Shown here piece by piece: positions 16,910 to 25,882 of a DNA stretch of 64,000 nucleotides. The stretch's first letter is position 1, and every line of letters starts with the position of its first letter. The notes under the pieces were generated by a model that was not told where the DNA came from, searched no databases, and was given only the letters and a program-made list of their open reading frames with translations. The stretch spans positions 1 to 64,000 of the forward strand of contig CAMACX010000012.1 in the NCBI GenBank assembly GCA_945831575.1, read 5' to 3'. The DNA comes from an uncultured Mediterranea sp. (GTDB lineage Bacteria; Bacteroidota; Bacteroidia; Bacteroidales; Bacteroidaceae). A program made the translations under genes and the position numbers.

Positions 16910-17959
16910 ATGAGAAAGATGCTTATTGCATTGTGTATGTGCTGCGGCCTGACGACGGCCCTGGCGCAGGAGAAATCAACCATCGACCTAGGATTTGAGA
17001 CGCGTATGGGCTACCACCGAGAAGAGATAGACGGCGAGAAGCTGGACGGCAACTCGGGTGCCAAGGGCGACTACCTCAACCTGAAGCTCAACGGCACCAT
17101 CGGCTCCAACTTCAGCTACTCCTGGCGCCAACGCTTCAACAAGAAAATCAACGATTCACACTTCTTTGACGCTACCGACTGGGTCTATCTGACCTACCAG
17201 GCCGATGCCCACTGGAGCCTCTCGGCCGGTAAGCAGGTGGTGCTCATCGGTGGATATGAGTATGATGCCGCACCGATTGACATCTTCATGGCTTCGGAGT
17301 ACTGGAATAACATCCCCTGCTACCAGTTTGGTGCCAGCGTGACCTATGCTACCCGACAGGGCAACGACAAGCTCACCGCCCAGGTGTGCGAGAGCCCATT
17401 CCGCAACGATGTACACAACGACCTGCTCTCCTACAACCTCTACTGGTCCGGACAGCACGGCTGCTGGAGTACGCTCTGGTCGGCCAACCTCATCGGCTAC
17501 GCGCCGGGCAAGTACATCACCTACCTCTCGCTGGGCAACCTCGTGCAGGTGGGCAACGTCAGCCTGCAACTCGATTTCATGAACCGTGCCACAAGCCACC
17601 AGACCTACCTCTTCCGCGACTGCTCCGTCATCGGCAATCTGGCCTGGATGTGTACCCCTAAGGTAGAGCTTTATGCCAAAGCCTCCTACGACGTCAACCG
17701 CACCGACCATGCTTCGGGACACGGCGTTCCGGAGGCCATGGCCGACCAGTGCGTGCTGCCCGGCACCGAACTGACCAGTCTGGGCGGTGGCATCCACTAC
17801 TATCCGCTCAAGGATGCCAAGCATACGATACGCCTCCACGCCTGCGCCTCCTATACCACGGGCACCAACGGCAACCCCTCGGGCGCACTGAAAGACAAGT
17901 TCCTCTACCTCAACGTGGGCCTTACCTGGAAGTGTCATCTGCTGTCGTGGGGCAAATAG
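16910..17959 (+). CDS. Porin_O_P-like outer-membrane beta-barrel protein
   Basis: 349 residues with a cleavable signal peptide (MRKMLIALCMCCGLTTALAQ). The mature part alternates polar and aromatic residues as in barrel strands and has the porin feature of YLNLKLNGTIGSNFSYSWRQRF and LSAGKQVVLIGGYEYD, resembling OprO/OprP-type porins of Bacteroidetes. It ends with a strand-like LYLNVGLTWKCHL. Such proteins let small solutes through the outer membrane. The next gene, 73 bp downstream, is an inner-membrane nucleoside-gate protein, so the two may form an uptake route; that link is inference. Family assignment by eye only. Confidence 0.65.
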   Translation: MRKMLIALCMCCGLTTALAQEKSTIDLGFETRMGYHREEIDGEKLDGNSGAKGDYLNLKLNGTIGSNFSYSWRQRFNKKINDSHFFDATDWVYLTYQADAHWSLSAGKQVVLIGGYEYDAAPIDIFMASEYWNNIPCYQFGASVTYATRQGNDKLTAQVCESPFRNDVHNDLLSYNLYWSGQHGCWSTLWSANLIGYAPGKYITYLSLGNLVQVGNVSLQLDFMNRATSHQTYLFRDCSVIGNLAWMCTPKVELYAKASYDVNRTDHASGHGVPEAMADQCVLPGTELTSLGGGIHYYPLKDAKHTIRLHACASYTTGTNGNPSGALKDKFLYLNVGLTWKCHLLSWGK

Positions 17960-18032
17960 CCCCTCCCCGCAGCTTCATTAAGAAAACAGACAATCAACTT
18001 AATCAACCCCCGTTATCCATTATTTATTTCCT

Positions 18033-19184
18033 ATGAAACAATCACAAAAGCGGAGCTTCCCAGTTCCAAGTGGCCTTATGTGCCTGGCTATTGTTGTGCT
18101 GATTTTTGGTTACCTGGGCTACATCATGGGACTGCCCAACATGCTCAACACCATGATGAAGACAGCCCACGACCTGTTGCTCAACACTGTGTTCTACCTG
18201 ATGAGTATCTGTGTGCTTACCGGTGCTATCGGTAAGCTGTTTGTGGAATTTGGTGTCGTCAAGATGCTGGAGAAGCTGCTCCGCCCCTTGATGCGCCCCC
18301 TCTTCAACCTGCCTGGTGTGGCCTCGCTCGGTGCGGTGATGACCTTCCTCTCCGATAACCCTGCCATCATCTCGCTGGCGCACGATAAGCGTTTTGCCAC
18401 CTATTTCAAGAAGTTCCAGTTCATCTCACTGACCAACTTTGGTACCGCCTTCGGTATGGGCCTGTTGGTCATCGTCTTCATGGTGGGCCAGGGATTCTAT
18501 GCCGCCCCCTTCATCGGCTTCTTCGGTGCCTGTTGCGGCTGTATCTGCTCCACTCGGCTGATGCAGTGCTTTGTGGTCAAGGCTTACCCCAAGTATGCCG
18601 AAGAGATGGCTATGGAGGAGACTGCTGAGGAGAAGGATCTGGAGGAGGCCCAGTCGCAGAAGACCGTCTTCATCCGTCTGCTCGATGCGCTGCTTGACGG
18701 TGGCCGTGGTGGTGTGGATGTCGGCATCGCCATCATCCCCGGCGTGCTGATCATCTCTACTTTCGTGATGCTCTTCACCTTCGGAACCAATGCCGAGGGT
18801 ATCTATGACGGTGGTGCCTACCAAGGCGTGGAACTGCTGCCTTACCTGGCCAACAAGATTGACTTTGTCTTCCGCTGGCTCTTCGGCTTCCAGGATCCGC
18901 ACCTCGTGGCCTTCCCCATCACCGCCCTGGGTGCCGTAGGTGCTGCCCTGAGTCTGGTACCCAACTTCTTGAGCCATGGTTGGGTGGATGGCAACGCCAT
19001 TGCCGTATTTACCGCCATCGGTATGTGCTGGAGTGGTTACCTCAGTACCCACACTGCAATGCTTGACTCCCTGGGCTACCGCGACCTCACCCCGAAGGCC
19101 ATCACCGCTCACACCATCGGTGGTATCGTAGCTGCCGTCATGGCTCACTGGGCCTACATGCTCTATACGCTTCTGGCACTGTAA
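18033..19184 (+). CDS. Nucleoside-recognition (Gate domain) membrane protein, CD0519/CD1768-like
   Basis: 383 residues, polytopic. Membrane segments include LMCLAIVVLIFGYLGYIMG, NTVFYLMSICVLTGAIG, GTAFGMGLLVIVFMVG, VGIAIIPGVLIISTFVMLF and a C-terminal GIVAAVMAHWAYMLYTLLAL. The two repeated gate-like halves (FLSDNPAIISLAHDKRF; WSGYLSTHTAMLDSLGY) place it with the nucleoside-recognition/spore-maturation-like transporters. An acidic cytoplasmic loop (residues about 190-208, rich in Glu) separates the halves. Substrate is unknown; nucleosides or related compounds are the family guess. It is downstream of the porin-like gene and ends at a strong terminator. Confidence 0.75.
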   Translation: MKQSQKRSFPVPSGLMCLAIVVLIFGYLGYIMGLPNMLNTMMKTAHDLLLNTVFYLMSICVLTGAIGKLFVEFGVVKMLEKLLRPLMRPLFNLPGVASLGAVMTFLSDNPAIISLAHDKRFATYFKKFQFISLTNFGTAFGMGLLVIVFMVGQGFYAAPFIGFFGACCGCICSTRLMQCFVVKAYPKYAEEMAMEETAEEKDLEEAQSQKTVFIRLLDALLDGGRGGVDVGIAIIPGVLIISTFVMLFTFGTNAEGIYDGGAYQGVELLPYLANKIDFVFRWLFGFQDPHLVAFPITALGAVGAALSLVPNFLSHGWVDGNAIAVFTAIGMCWSGYLSTHTAMLDSLGYRDLTPKAITAHTIGGIVAAVMAHWAYMLYTLLAL

Positions 19185-19191
19185 GCATATG

Positions 19192-19252
19192 ATATACAGA
19201 AATCAAGTAGGGGACGGAAGAATATTCCGCCCCCTACTTGATTTCTGTATAT
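19192..19252. terminator. Bidirectional terminator between the gate protein and typA
   Basis: Arms of 28 bp with one mismatch (19192-19219 and 19225-19252) around a 5-nt loop, placed between two convergent genes that end 8 and 12 bp away. Confidence 0.85.
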
Positions 19253-19263
19253 GAAGTCTGAGA

Positions 19264-21069
19264 TTATTCGTCACGCTTGGCGCGCTTGCGCTCCAGCTCG
19301 TCGAGGATGACCTTGCGCATACGCATTGACTTGGGTGTCACCTCTACGTACTCATCGGCCTTGATATACTCCAGGGCCTCTTCAAGCGAGAACTGCACGG
19401 GGGGAATCAGTCGGGCCTTCTCGTCGCTACCGCTGGCACGCATGTTAGTGAGCTTCTTCGACTTGGTGACATTCACCACGAGGTCATTGTCGTGTGAGTG
19501 CTCACCCACCACCTGTCCGGCATACACCTCCTCCTGCGGGAAGATGAAGAACTTGCCGCGGTCTTGCAGTTTGTCGATGGCGTAGGCAAAGGCGGTGCCG
19601 CTCTCCATGGCAATCATCGAACCGTTGGTGCGGCGCTCTATCTCGCCCTTGTAGGGCTGATACTCCTTGAAGCGGTGGGCCATGATGGCCTCACCCGTAC
19701 TAGCTGTCAGCACGTTGGTGCGCAGACCGATGATACCGCGCGAGGGCATGTTAAACTCCAGGTTGACGCGGTCACCACCGGCAGCCTCCATCTTCACCAT
19801 CTCACCCTTGCGGCGGGTCACCATGTCGATAATTTTGCTGGCAAACTCCTCCGGCACGTTGACCGTAAGCTCCTCGATGGGTTCGCAGCGCACGCCGTCA
19901 ATCTCCTTGAAGATAACCTGCGGCTGGCCCACTTGCAGTTCGTAGCCCTCGCGACGCATGGTCTCGATGAGCACTGAGAGGTGGAGCACACCTCGGCCGC
20001 TTACCACCCACTTGCCATCCTCTTCGCCCCGGGTCACGCGCAAGGCCAGATTCTTGTCGAGCTCGCGCATCAGACGGTCGTGGATGTGGCGTGAGGTCAC
20101 GTATTTACCCTCCTTGCCGAAGAAGGGAGAGTCGTTGATGGCGAAGAGCATGCTCATCGTGGGTTCGTCGATGGCGATGGGGGGCAGCGCTTCAGGGTTT
20201 TCGAAGTCACATACCGTGTCGCCGATTTCAAAGTTGTCGATACCCACCAGGGCGCAGATGTCGCCCGAAGAGACCTCACTCACGCGTTGGCGACCCATGC
20301 CCTCAAAGGTGTGAAGCTCCTTGATTTTGGTCTTCACGATGGAGCCATCGCGCTTGGCCAGAGAGACGTTCATTCCCTCCTTGAGCGTGCCACGGTGTAC
20401 ACGGCCCACGGCGATACGGCCGGTATAGGAAGAGTAGTCAAGCGAGGTGATCAGCATCTGCGGGGTACCCTCCAACTGCTCAGGGGCAGGTATGTTTTCG
20501 ATGATGCAGTCCAGCAGCGTCGTGATGTCCTGGGTGGGCTTCTGCCAGTCGGTGCTCATCCAGCCATTCTTGGCCGAGCCGTAGATGACGGGGAAGTCAA
20601 GCTGCTCCTCCGTAGCGTCGAGGCTGAACATCAGGTCAAACACCATCTCATACACCTCCTCAGGGCGGCAGTTGGGCTTATCCACCTTGTTGACTACCAC
20701 GATGGGCTTGAGTCCGATCTGCAGTGCTTTCTGCAGTACGAAGCGCGTCTGCGGCATGGGGCCTTCAAAGGCATCCACCAGCAGGATGCAGCCGTCAGCC
20801 ATATTGAGTACACGCTCCACCTCTCCGCCAAAGTCGCTGTGTCCCGGGGTATCAATGATATTGATTTTTACATCTTTATATTTAATGGAGACGTTTTTGG
20901 AGAGGATTGTTATCCCTCGTTCACGTTCCAAGTCGTTGTTATCCAGCATTAATTCACCTGTGCTCTGGTTGCTCCGGAAGAGATTCCCGGCCAGGAGCAT
21001 CTTATCTACAAGCGTCGTTTTGCCATGGTCCACATGGGCAATGATGGCAATGTTTCTGATGTTTTGCAT
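19264..21069 (-). CDS. typA: Translational GTPase TypA/BipA
   Basis: 601 residues, the usual TypA length. G-domain motifs are present: AHVDHGKTT (P-loop, residues 10-18), the DTPGHSDFGGEVER switch II region and NKVDKP. EF-Tu-like domain II, EF-G-like domain III/V (RGIIGLRTNVLT; a TypA-specific C-terminus ending LDELERKRAKRDE) follow. TypA binds ribosomes and helps 50S assembly and growth under stress or cold. It has its own -7 box 24-31 bp upstream of the ATG, and a second, outward-facing promoter inside the invertible segment also points at it in the orientation given. Confidence 0.95.
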   Translation of the reverse strand: MQNIRNIAIIAHVDHGKTTLVDKMLLAGNLFRSNQSTGELMLDNNDLERERGITILSKNVSIKYKDVKINIIDTPGHSDFGGEVERVLNMADGCILLVDAFEGPMPQTRFVLQKALQIGLKPIVVVNKVDKPNCRPEEVYEMVFDLMFSLDATEEQLDFPVIYGSAKNGWMSTDWQKPTQDITTLLDCIIENIPAPEQLEGTPQMLITSLDYSSYTGRIAVGRVHRGTLKEGMNVSLAKRDGSIVKTKIKELHTFEGMGRQRVSEVSSGDICALVGIDNFEIGDTVCDFENPEALPPIAIDEPTMSMLFAINDSPFFGKEGKYVTSRHIHDRLMRELDKNLALRVTRGEEDGKWVVSGRGVLHLSVLIETMRREGYELQVGQPQVIFKEIDGVRCEPIEELTVNVPEEFASKIIDMVTRRKGEMVKMEAAGGDRVNLEFNMPSRGIIGLRTNVLTASTGEAIMAHRFKEYQPYKGEIERRTNGSMIAMESGTAFAYAIDKLQDRGKFFIFPQEEVYAGQVVGEHSHDNDLVVNVTKSKKLTNMRASGSDEKARLIPPVQFSLEEALEYIKADEYVEVTPKSMRMRKVILDELERKRAKRDE

Positions 21070-21092
21070 ACAAATACCTATTATTTCGGCTG

Positions 21093-21100
21093 CAAAGGTA
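21093..21100 (-). promoter_or_regulatory. -7 box TACCTTTG for typA
   Basis: Exact TAnnTTTG on the minus strand, giving a start site about 15-20 bp before the ATG. No good TTTG element at the expected distance. Confidence 0.55.
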
Positions 21101-21222
21101 GTTTATTTTCAGGAAAAAAAGGCGGTTCTTTGGCAAAACTCTTTGGAATGACGGAAATATTTTTTATAGTGAGGATACTGAGGAGTGAAAAATAACCATA
21201 ATATATTTACAATTTAAGAACC

Positions 21223-21241
21223 GTTACTCCGTAGGTAACGG
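21223..21241 (+). repeat. Left inverted repeat of the switch (recombinase site)
   Basis: GTTACTCCGTAGGTAACGG. The core is itself a dyad, GTTAC and GTAAC arms around the 7-bp TCCGTAG, like the crossover sites of tyrosine recombinases. Flanking bases extend the local hairpin to AACCGTTAC / GTAACGGTT. Confidence 0.8.
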
Positions 21242-21254
21242 TTGAAAATCAGTG

Positions 21255-21286
21255 CAAATATAGTTGCTTTCTTTTAAATGCGCAAA
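21255..21286 (-). promoter_or_regulatory. Outward-facing promoter just inside the left repeat
   Basis: On the minus strand TTTG (21286-21283) is followed after 20 bp by TATATTTG (21262-21255), near-ideal for Bacteroidetes. The -7 box is 13 bp from the left repeat, and transcription would cross the repeat toward typA. After inversion it would cross the right repeat toward the gene at 22730. Confidence 0.65.
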
Positions 21287-21381
21287 TATTATTCCTATTT
21301 TTTCAGAAAAAGATGCAAAATATCAGTAATCGGAATTCATAAAGTCAGCAGCTCGGATGACCTTGTTAATTCGTAAATTCA

Positions 21382-21389
21382 TACTTTTG
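21382..21389 (+). promoter_or_regulatory. -7 box TACTTTTG for the recombinase gene
   Basis: Exact TAnnTTTG match 68 bp before the recombinase ATG, inside the invertible segment, so the recombinase would be expressed in either orientation. No clear TTTG partner. Confidence 0.5.
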
Positions 21390-21457
21390 CAGTAACGAAT
21401 GCCCTTGTCCGTACCATTGTGCAGATGGGTGAGGTATCCGTATAACAATCTAAATTT

Positions 21458-22411
21458 ATGAAACGAATCACATTCCAGAGAGCCATGTCAATCGTGGTGG
21501 ATGAGCTGCGCAACGAGGCGCGGTGGGGCACTGCCCATATCTATCAGGCCACTGCCAAATCCTTTCTTACTTTTCTTTCGTCAACAGATTTGCCTTTGAG
21601 CCAGCTTACGCCGGCACTGCTTAAGGCTTATGAGGAGCATCTCCGTCAGCAGGGGCGGAGCTGGAATACGGTTTCCACCTACATGAGGGCACTCCGTGCG
21701 CTATACAACCGGGGAGTGGACCGGAAATGGGTACCTGTCGTTCCCCGTCTCTTTGAACGTGTATATACAGGTACGCGCGTAGAGCGTAAGCGCGCCATTC
21801 CTGCCGGAGAGATGAACCTTCTGCTGCAGGAGGCTGGGAAATCGGCTGCTTATTCCACCCTCACGCGCGAGCGACTGGTCACTTGCCGGATTTTCTGTCT
21901 GATGTTCTTGCTCCGAGGCATACCCTTTGTTGACCTTGTGCATCTGCGGAAAGTGGACTATGCAGAAGGCTGCATTACTTACCGTAGGCAGAAGACCGGT
22001 CGGCTGCTCTCCGTGATTGTCTGCCCCGAGGCCAGGAAGTTGCTGGATGTATTGGTCTCGATAGAAGCTTCTTCTCCCTATTTGTTGCCCCTAATGCACG
22101 GATCGGGTGGCGACGAACAGGGCTATAAGGAGTATCAATCGATACTGCGGAGGCTGAACGGCTCCCTCAAGCTGTTGGCAGAGCAACTAGGGTTGTCCTC
22201 GTCCTTGAGCAGCTATACAGCTCGCCACACATGGGCCACTATGGCCTATTATTGCGAGATACATACGGGCATCATCTCCGAGGCCATGGGGCACTCCTCC
22301 ATCTCCATCACTGAGACTTACCTGAAGCCTTTTCTGGAAGAGCGGATTGATGTGGCCAACAGGGAAGTGATAGCCTATGTCCACAGGGAAGGAAGAGCTG
22401 TAGGTGTATAG
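21458..22411 (+). CDS. Tyrosine recombinase (phase-variation invertase type)
   Basis: 317 residues. N-terminal SAM-like core-binding domain (about 1-100), then the catalytic domain with R153 (LLRGIPFVDLVHLRK), K179 (RRQKTGR), R256 in YTARHTWA, H279 in MGHSSISIT and nucleophile Y288 in ETYL. Box II has Tyr253 where many integrases have His, as is common in Bacteroidetes invertases. The short length and the lack of an AP2-like arm domain fit the family that inverts promoters of surface genes rather than large-element integrases. It is enclosed by the two 19-bp inverted repeats and is followed by a surface lipoprotein gene. Confidence 0.88.
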   Translation: MKRITFQRAMSIVVDELRNEARWGTAHIYQATAKSFLTFLSSTDLPLSQLTPALLKAYEEHLRQQGRSWNTVSTYMRALRALYNRGVDRKWVPVVPRLFERVYTGTRVERKRAIPAGEMNLLLQEAGKSAAYSTLTRERLVTCRIFCLMFLLRGIPFVDLVHLRKVDYAEGCITYRRQKTGRLLSVIVCPEARKLLDVLVSIEASSPYLLPLMHGSGGDEQGYKEYQSILRRLNGSLKLLAEQLGLSSSLSSYTARHTWATMAYYCEIHTGIISEAMGHSSISITETYLKPFLEERIDVANREVIAYVHREGRAVGV

Positions 22412-22729
22412 CGTCCTATTCCTTATTTATATATAGAATAGGGGATATTCATACCACCCCTCTGCTCTTATTTGGGTCTTATTTGATCCTTTGGACAGCC
22501 TGTATAGAGACTGTCTAGCCCCCTTATGTCCTTTCCCGATGTTTCAAGCACCAGGTTGTCACGTGTGCTGCAGTTTAACATGCTTTCCGTTACCTACGGA
22601 GTAACAGGCCATTTCGACTCCGAGTAGCTGTTTCTGTAGTTGTGGGTGATTATGTAACTATATAAATATAATTAATTGATATACAGTGTTTAATAATATA
22701 TTGTTAAATTTAAATTGTACGTTTATTTT
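22412..22729. other. Gap between recombinase and surface lipoprotein: right switch end and leader
   Basis: 22412-22586 lies inside the switch and holds weak hairpins (CCTATTC / GAATAGG at 22415-22442; GACAG / CTGTC at 22494-22515) and an 11-bp direct repeat of CTTATTTG at 22467 and 22478. 22606-22729 lies outside and is AT-rich. No TAnnTTTG box is present on the plus strand in either part, so the lipoprotein gene has no visible promoter in this orientation. Confidence 0.6.
22587..22605 (-). repeat. Right inverted repeat of the switch
   Basis: Exact reverse complement of the 19-bp left repeat at 21223-21241. It ends 124 bp upstream of the lipoprotein start codon at 22730. Confidence 0.8.
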
Positions 22730-25639
22730 ATGAACAAAAAGTATCTTAGTGTGGTTCTGTTTAGTGCCTTAATGCTGGGCGCTGCAGGAACATTTACGTC
22801 TTGTAAAGACTACGATGACGACATTGAGAATCTTCAAGACCAAATCTCGACGCTGAAAGGCACCGTGGATGATTTGCAGAAGAAAATCGAGAGCGGTCTT
22901 GTAGTGACTAAAGTAGAGAAGTCGGCCAATGGTGTGAATATCACGTTCAGCAATGGTCAGACCTATGAACTGAAGAATGGTGCTGATGGTGCCGATGGTA
23001 AGGATGCCGTAGTTTGGACCATTGGCCAGGATGGCTTCTGGTATATGGATGGTGAGAAGACCGAATACAAGGCTATTGGTACTGATGGTGAAGCAGGTGA
23101 AGCTGGTGCCAACGGTTACTACTACAAGCCCAATGCAAAGACGGGTTGCTTCGACATCTACGTTATCGACGCCAATGGCAAGGAGAAGTTTGTTGAGGCT
23201 ACGAACATCTCTTATGTTTCAGCTGTAGAGGGCGTATCTGTTGTACATGACGGGAACAAGCTGATCATCAAGGGTGCTGTAGATAGCAAGGGTAATCCTG
23301 CTGATGTAGAGCTGAACCTGGGTGCTAAGCTGGCTTCAGTAGCTTTCGTTCCTGATTTTCTGGATGAGTATTCTAAGTATCCTCTGGCCAAGTTCTACCA
23401 TGTAGATGCTTTCCTGGATGAGACGAAATATGTTACTACCGCTGGAGCTACGCAATATGACTTCATCGGCCAGACGAAGCTGGACAAGTCGAACGAGGTG
23501 AAACTGACTTATCGTGTGAATCCCCAGGGTGCATACGTTGAGGGCGCTGTACTTAACTTCATCAACCGTTCCATCCAGCAGACGCGTGCCATTGCTGGTG
23601 ACAAGGGTGACCTGCTGAATGTAGTTGGTGCTCCTGAAATCAGCGATGAGCAAATCATCGTGAAGGCTGGTATCAATGTGTCGAAGCGTCAAGCTGCCAA
23701 CGAAGCAACTAGCGCTGCGAAGTTCGACCTGGCTGCTTTGCAGGCATCTGTAGGTACCGGTGTGCCTGTGACTTCTGACTATATCGCCGTTCGCTCAGAG
23801 GAGGTTCTGCCTATCTTGGTTGACTCTGTGCAGACAAATGCTACGGCTACGGTGAAGTACTATAATCGTACGAAGGCCATTACTGCAGCTAATCCCGAAA
23901 CTGACGCATTCGTTAAGAAGTTTGTTCCTGCAGTAGCTGACGTAGCTGGTACAAAGGCCATTCCTACTCACTTGAAGTTTGCATATAAGAATGCCAACGG
24001 TGAGGCTGGTTCTATCGACCTGCGCCAGAAGGTGGGTCTCTTCGTCGATGCTGATAAAAAGTGGCTGACCAGTTATGGTATCAACAGCATGAGCTATGAA
24101 TTCTCTCTGCCTGCTGACTATAAAGATGTAGATGCCAACAACACCAACCAGCAGTGGTTCGTCAAGTTGAATGGTAGCGTCCTCTCTGTCAATACAGACA
24201 ACCTGACCGGTGGTCTCACTCAGGCTATTGGCCGTCGTCCGGTGGTTCGTGTAGATGCCTTCTTGACCAACAACGCTGGTGCCAAGAAGCTTGTGGCTTC
24301 CGCTTACATCCGTCTGGAGATTGCCGAGAGAGCTGCTGTCAACGTAAGCGCTCACAACATCACGTTGGCTGATCCTCAGAACTACGAGTATCATGCATTG
24401 ACAGCAACCGATACCCAGGTGGCTAACATGGCTTGGGCACGTATCAACAACGAAATCTATGGTGCAGAAAGCTTGACCGCATCCAACTTCTGGAATTTCT
24501 ATGGTACTGCTGCAAATACGTACGAAGTGAAGGTTATCACCTACGATAAGGTTACGGGTAATGAAGTGGTGCTGCTGAACAATACAGCCGTTCCTTCTAA
24601 CACCGTCTATAACAATACTTCTATCCCAGGTATCTCTCTGCAGATTGACCTCAATGCTGCTGCAGGTACTACTTCAGTTATCAAGGTAGGTACCAACAAC
24701 GGCGTGAAGACTCAGAATAGTTATAAGGATATGGGCAATGGTGCACAGTATAAGGTGACCATCACCATCAAGTCTGATGATACTACGCAGCATGGTGACT
24801 TCATCTTGACTCAAGTATTCAATGTGAAGGATAATTGTGCTTACTTCAACTACAACCCCAACTACTACTTCAGCAGCTGGAACAGCGTAGCTGGCGATTA
24901 CATTGTTGTGAAGGGTAAGGTGAGCGGTACTCCTGCTACTTGGCACATGACCTCTATGTTGAGCGAGCACTTCAAGTTGATTGGTGGTCAGAATATCTTC
25001 GCTTACTATGCTAACTCTACAGAGGTTAAGAATGTACAGGCTGGTTCACTCGTCTTCAACTGGACAGAGACAGATGTTCTTCCCGCTGGTAACATCACAG
25101 CTGACGCAGAGCTGAAGCTCAACCACGCTATGAGCGAGAGCGAAGAGATCAAGAACATGAAGTACAAGTTTAACTTGGTTAACGGCGAAACTTGCAACAC
25201 CGCTTACAAGGTGGTATTCGTTAATCCGTTCAAGGCCGGTTCAGCCGCTGGCGTAAGCCTGAATGGTAACTCTGTAGGTGCACAGACCGCTGCTACCGCT
25301 CCGAAGGTTGTCGTAGTGGATAAGGATGGTGATGACATCTACAAGTGGAATGCTACTGCTTCTGCATTGGCTCTGACCGCTAAGGCTACCAACGACTACA
25401 AGGTTGCAGCTCCTACCGTAACCTATGCTTGGGTAGCTGATGCCAACTACAACAGCTTCGTATCTCAGCTCACTAATCCCGCTAGTCAGCTGAAGCTGGC
25501 TGCCGACGGTAAGGTAACTTGGGATAACGAGGGTGCAACGCTGGCTAGCGACAAGAGTCTGAAGGTGATGGCTACTGTAACGTTTGCCGATTTGTCAATC
25601 GTTAAGGTAGTAATCCCCGTAACAATCAAGGCTAATTGA
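22730..25639 (+). CDS. Large surface lipoprotein, BT1927/S-layer-like
   Basis: 969 residues from the ATG at 22730, chosen because it leads straight into the signal peptide; a TTG five codons upstream is unlikely. Lipobox FTSC (Cys25) anchors it. Next come a short coiled coil (DIENLQDQISTLKGTVDDLQ), a collagen-like GADGADGKDA and GTDGEAGEAGANG stretch with VVWTIGQDGFWYMDG, and a long beta-rich remainder with no catalytic motif seen. The architecture resembles B. thetaiotaomicron BT1927, a phase-variable surface-layer protein; this is by recollection of the family. Codon use is noticeably plainer and less GC-rich than in the neighbours, as for very abundant proteins. Expression is predicted to depend on inversion of the upstream segment. 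Confidence 0.75.
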   Translation: MNKKYLSVVLFSALMLGAAGTFTSCKDYDDDIENLQDQISTLKGTVDDLQKKIESGLVVTKVEKSANGVNITFSNGQTYELKNGADGADGKDAVVWTIGQDGFWYMDGEKTEYKAIGTDGEAGEAGANGYYYKPNAKTGCFDIYVIDANGKEKFVEATNISYVSAVEGVSVVHDGNKLIIKGAVDSKGNPADVELNLGAKLASVAFVPDFLDEYSKYPLAKFYHVDAFLDETKYVTTAGATQYDFIGQTKLDKSNEVKLTYRVNPQGAYVEGAVLNFINRSIQQTRAIAGDKGDLLNVVGAPEISDEQIIVKAGINVSKRQAANEATSAAKFDLAALQASVGTGVPVTSDYIAVRSEEVLPILVDSVQTNATATVKYYNRTKAITAANPETDAFVKKFVPAVADVAGTKAIPTHLKFAYKNANGEAGSIDLRQKVGLFVDADKKWLTSYGINSMSYEFSLPADYKDVDANNTNQQWFVKLNGSVLSVNTDNLTGGLTQAIGRRPVVRVDAFLTNNAGAKKLVASAYIRLEIAERAAVNVSAHNITLADPQNYEYHALTATDTQVANMAWARINNEIYGAESLTASNFWNFYGTAANTYEVKVITYDKVTGNEVVLLNNTAVPSNTVYNNTSIPGISLQIDLNAAAGTTSVIKVGTNNGVKTQNSYKDMGNGAQYKVTITIKSDDTTQHGDFILTQVFNVKDNCAYFNYNPNYYFSSWNSVAGDYIVVKGKVSGTPATWHMTSMLSEHFKLIGGQNIFAYYANSTEVKNVQAGSLVFNWTETDVLPAGNITADAELKLNHAMSESEEIKNMKYKFNLVNGETCNTAYKVVFVNPFKAGSAAGVSLNGNSVGAQTAATAPKVVVVDKDGDDIYKWNATASALALTAKATNDYKVAAPTVTYAWVADANYNSFVSQLTNPASQLKLAADGKVTWDNEGATLASDKSLKVMATVTFADLSIVKVVIPVTIKAN

Positions 25640-25711
25640 GTTCTGTTAAGCTCATAGGGCAGTAAGTGTACGGCCCTACTAGCAAAGATAGAACCTTCTA
25701 GTGTAAACCAC

Positions 25712-25743
25712 AGGAAACGGACCTCTCGCGAGGTGCGTTTCCT
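25712..25743. terminator. Stem-loop in the surface-lipoprotein 3' region
   Basis: AGGAAACG...CGTTTCCT with an inner ACCTC/GAGGT stem around TCGC; no T-run follows, so it may protect or process the 3' end rather than terminate. Confidence 0.5.
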
Positions 25744-25882
25744 ATAACTTCTTCATTTAATCCACATATACAGCAAAATATGTGGGTTACCGTTAAGATT
25801 ACAGTCGATAGGCTGAATCGTAACATACAGTCTGGTTCGTGTGAACGAATCTGGCTGTTATAAAGTAAAATATGTATCGCTA

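Larger units (their letters stand above)
21223..22605. mobile_element. Predicted invertible DNA segment carrying its own tyrosine recombinase
   Basis: A 1.38-kb stretch bounded by inverted 19-bp repeats and containing a recombinase gene plus one outward-facing promoter near the left end. This is the arrangement of Bacteroidetes phase-variation switches, here with the recombinase gene inside the switching segment. Inversion would swap which neighbour, typA on the left or the surface lipoprotein gene on the right, faces the promoter. Inversion itself is not demonstrated by one sequence. Confidence 0.7.
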
